From NCBI GenBank assembly GCA_030544215.1, contig JARZZO010000011.1, forward strand, positions 6,372,001 to 6,436,000: DNA of 64,000 bases, read 5' to 3'. The notes beneath the pieces were generated by a model. The model saw only the letters and a list, made by a program, of their open reading frames with translations. It did no database searches and had not been told where the DNA came from. Positions 60,481 through 64,000 of this stretch are shown here, one piece after another (position 1 is the stretch's first letter; each line of letters begins with the position of its first letter). The position numbers and the translations under genes are program-made. The stretch comes from Zantedeschia hybrid cultivar. Taxonomy: Eukaryota > Streptophyta > Magnoliopsida > Alismatales > Araceae.

Positions 60481-61094
60481 GAGTAATGCTTGAGGATATC
60501 ATTGGTCTATTATTTAGACATGGATTATATAGGTTGAGCAACTGTTTTTTCACAGGTGAGTCAAACAATCATTAAATGTGAGTGTAGATTTCTGGACATG
60601 ACAAAAATATGTACACGTGATAAATACTCTATGGGCATGAGTATTTATCACACTAAAACAATATTTGTCACACATAAATATGTACATACATGCGTATGGA
60701 TGACAGATATTTTTTTGACGTGACAAATAAATTTTGTCATGTCTATGAAGTATTTGTCACTCATGTAAAATATTTGTCGTGCTAAAAAATTTGTGAATGT
60801 AGAGTTCTAGACATAATAATTACAAGTATGTTTGCATTTGTCACACCTAAAACATATTTGTCATTTCAACTATTGAAATGACAAATATGTTTTAGGTGTG
60901 ACAAATGCTTCGTAGACATGACAAATACTACTTGTAATTATCATGTCTAGAACTCTACATTCACATTTAATGTTTGTTTGACCTATCTATGAAAAAAGTT
61001 GTTCAGCCAATGTGATTCATTCTTAGGTGGCATCTTGCATTGCAAGATCACTCAGCTTGCAACATTGACCTTCAGAGTGCAGCAAGTATTATTC
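60481..61094. mobile_element. Fold-back MITE with strong internal hairpin
   Basis: The outer ends 'gagtaatgcttg' and 'caagtattattc' pair. 'ttgagcaactgttttttcac' and 'gaaaaaagttgttcag' pair, as do 'gtcaaacaatcattaaatgt' and 'acatttaatgtttgtttgac'. The inner segment 60793-60964 is a near-perfect hairpin. The tips match the 37733 MITE family. Non-coding. Confidence 0.8.
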
Positions 61095-61104
61095 AAATTA
61101 AAAT

Positions 61105-62700
61105 TGTAATACTTCAACTCTCGGATTCCCAAATTCTGAATCGAGTAATTGAGTTATTGAGTTAACCGAGTTTAAATTTTGATTTAATTACCTTAATTTG
61201 CGTTAAATAAATGATTGTACTAAATTCTGTGATTTGGTTTCAATCTAGAGGATTAATTATGATTTAGAGATAATTGGACTTGGTTCCATGTTATAATAAA
61301 TTTAAACCCATTAAGAATTATAGATTTGACAACTTTAAATGACTTGAGTTAATGGGCTAGACTTTGGAGTTCAAATAGGAGTTTTTGGGCCCTATAAAGT
61401 AGTTTTTAAGTGGCCCATTGGATGTATAGGGGTATGAAGACTTGTTTTTGAAGCTTTGAGCGGAAAATTGTAATTTGTACATACTTGATGTAAGGGTAAG
61501 AGAGAGAATCCGAGCCCATTTCTCTCTTCTCCTCCCCATGCTATCCTCTCTTCCCCTCTCACTCTCCCTTGGCCATTGATGAAGATCTCATGGTGAATGT
61601 AGTGGATTTGTTGTTTGGGGAACTTCTTTGGTGATCTTGATAGCTTGGAAGTCCTTGGTGATTTTTTCTTCAATTTTTTGTAGAAGAAATTGCCATCTTG
61701 GTGGAGGATTCTTAGTGGAAAATCTTGGCATTTTCATTCCCTAATCATTGGAAGCTTGGATTGGTTGTTAGACACCCATTTGGGTTGGTGGAATCCATTT
61801 GGAGGTAGAGTGATGTCTATTTGCTAAATTTTCCTTGTCTACGGTTTGCATGTGAGATTTGATGTTTTAAATGATCATTCATGGATGAGAAATGATGTTT
61901 TTGTGATGATTCTATGACATGAGCTTATTAAATGGACATTAGATGGTGAAAGGAATGAATTTTAAATGAGTTTTTCATGTGTTCAAGGTTAGTACGAAAA
62001 TGAGTTGTTCATAGCTTGAATTATTTCAAAGTTTATTTTACTTTGATTGCTATGCATGTTAGTTTCATGAATATCTATTTGACTTGCTTGCATCTAAATT
62101 TATGTTTCTTATGATTATCATTTACACTAAGTTCTTGATTTCCAGTAAAGTTTATGATTTGTGGGTAAACACCATGATTTTCATGTTTGGAACAGTGCAG
62201 TCCGAAAATGAGACATTGTTTAAGTTATGATACTTACTATGATATCTATAGTGATTAGATTGATATGCATAGTATAAAATTATTAGATATAGATGTTGAG
62301 TTATTCCAGTTTAAATTTTGTAGCTTTTGATTTTAGTTTGAGTGAGATCTAATCCTACCTTCATAGGTGTATGGTTGTTTCCGGAAACAAGACAGTAAGT
62401 TAGTATTTTAATTATCTTGAATTGTGTGGTACTCTAATTGACTGAATTTTTGGATATGTCATAGTATATTTTAAGTCAGCTTTCATATAAAAAAATGGAT
62501 CTTGATTTGGATGTATATTTTATGAGTTATGGTCCTTTGAACAGAATGTAAGCAGTGAGTTGTGGCTATGTAATAAATTTATTTGAACTTTGCACTTGTA
62601 TTTTCCTGGACATGTATAAAGGGTCTAATATATGAATCTACATTCGTACATGTGTGTGCCTATTTGTATTCTTTTTAATTCAGACTTATCATCCCAACAA
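61105..62700 (+). mobile_element. Possible old LTR (Ty3/Gypsy chromovirus-like), right end undefined
   Basis: It begins TGTAATACTTCAACTCTCGG, similar in style to LTR starts of Del/Tekay-type elements. A 'ccctataaag' TATA-like site at 61392-61401 is followed by CT-rich leader-like sequence at 61515-61570. Repeated motifs of the form 'cgaaaatgag' occur at 61995 and 62203. No gag-pol is seen and I cannot place the other end or a target duplication, so this is tentative. It could also be plain spacer or a non-coding transcript. Confidence 0.3.
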
Positions 62701-62847
62701 ATGAAATGATTACAAATAGATTTCGACCCGGTAACACACCAAGTCAAGTGTGCCAACTTGGAGTGGTTCAGTGTATTTGAACCGAGGGGTTACAAAAATT
62801 GTCTTAGACCACATATGCTTGCAATTCAACAATTGTCAAATTGTTAA

Positions 62848-62916
<69 letters not shown>

Positions 62917-64000
62917 TGTATGCATATGTGTACATTGATATTTGAAATTAATAGACTTCACTTTACTTTTGGTATTTTTCTGTGACCATTCAACCTAAAA
63001 TTGTAGTCTTCACCATATGAAAAACTTATTTTCAAGTTCTAAACAATAAATCTTGTCAAACTAACTATCAAATGTGGCAAAACTACCTGTTATCCCTCTG
63101 CATTAAACCAACGAACCTCTTCCTCATCTTTTTCCATCCACCTACTTACGTGCCCACCACCCAATACATCAATTGCTAGAGGAAGGTGGGACTAAAGGCT
63201 TCAGAGTTGATCAAGGATACTCTACTTGTTGATTCTGACGATTAGTATCAAGTTCCAAAATAATTGTATCGATTAAAGTTACCCAAAATATGACCATAAT
63301 AGTAAGAACATGTGACTAGTAAATTATAAACATATGTTCCTAATGTAATAATAGAGAGCAAACTAGTCACACATTCTTAATTAGTGTTACAGCCATAAGA
63401 ACAGAGACCATTGTTGAAAAAAGATGGGGGCTAAGGGCCTTGGAATGCAACGGTTTAAAGGGCATTGTGAGCTTCTCATTAGCAATGGAAGAAAGGGTAA
63501 AAGAGTTCTTTGTCATTGCCAACTCTCATCTGCCATGTAACATGTTCATGTTGTTGTTAGCTCCCAGTGCTTGCAATACCATTTTCAGATATTAATTTGG
63601 ACATATGAATATGAATAATAATCATAAATAGATATTTCTCCAGACCCATCTTGATACTTCCTGTAGCAACTTACTTTTCCATGCTTCCTTCTTGGGGTTG
63701 GATGAGTAATGCTAAGTTGAGTAGAGTGGTTTCTCCAGTTCTCTTCCCCTAATATTGAAGACGATCTTTTCTCACGTGGTATTTCTGTCAATTCCAGATG
63801 CTTGGTGTGAAGATTGAAAATTGCATGTGCATGATGCACCCACATAGTTCAGGTGGCAAATTGCGGAATTTTTCCTGTCACAATAGTGATTTCAGGTTCG
63901 AACTTTGAACATTACTTGATAAGAACCCAAGTTGGATAAATATCCTTACAGACAAGCACTTAAACATGGGATAACAAAGCAATTTTAATAAGTACTCCAT
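62701..64000. other. Right-edge spacer with AT microsatellite
   Basis: Contains (AT)n at 62850-62913 (about 32 units). No gene is recognised up to the window end. Short open frames near 63585-63845 have no recognisable family. Confidence 0.45.

Noticed and set aside
62750..62938. 62-codon frame with Ile-Tyr repeats
   Set aside because: Encoded by the (AT)n microsatellite.

Overview
This window is nuclear DNA of a flowering plant. It holds split genes with GT-AG introns, plant-specific families (cytosolic glutamine synthetase, a PMEI-domain protein, a GPI-anchored lipid-transfer protein, an R2R3-MYB, an AT-hook HMGA) and long AT-rich spacers full of MITE-like elements and solo LTRs. The very GC-rich coding sequence of the PMEI gene, beside AT-rich introns and spacers, suggests a monocot. 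The sequence alone does not fix the species.

Layout. At 118-1924 (+) lie the last eight coding exons of a GS1-type glutamine synthetase; its first third is left of the window. From about 2.3 to 18.9 kb I see no gene. This stretch holds a degenerate tandem segmental duplication (3785-5575 and 5595-8343), two solo LTRs (6232-7077 and 12915-13819) and several MITE-like repeats. At 19020-19709 (-) is an intact intronless PMEI gene. From 20 to 29.9 kb is repeat-rich spacer with hAT-like elements and an approximately 1 kb fold-back repeat. At 29911-35467 (+) is an LC8-type dynein light chain gene with two coding exons and a 5 kb intron. That intron carries a 2.2 kb element with terminal inverted repeats, filled by an AT-rich array of 0.6 kb units. 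At 37185-39307 (-) is a three-exon GPI-anchored LTP gene whose first 5' splice site lies in a 105 bp tandem duplication. A third solo LTR of the same family as the other two is at 42125-43263, in reverse orientation. At 46499-47787 (-) is a three-exon R2R3-MYB of the MYB20/42/43/85 type. A small unidentified ORF with promoter-like upstream sequence starts at 48695 (+). At 56455-57918 (-) is a two-exon HMGA gene with an H15 domain and four AT hooks. The rest, to 64 kb, is spacer with a hAT-like MITE, a fold-back MITE with a strong hairpin, and a possible old LTR.

The genes are not an operon and each has its own promoter region. The PMEI, LTPG and MYB genes belong to families linked to cell wall or surface, but their proximity may be chance. 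All four minus-strand genes carry a CT-rich tract (sense strand) between the likely TATA region and the ATG. The most unusual local points are the duplicated, GC-type splice donor in the LTPG gene, the AT array inside the LC8 intron element, the long fold-back structures, and a 60-nt hairpin kept in both copies of a 2.76 kb-spaced repeat.
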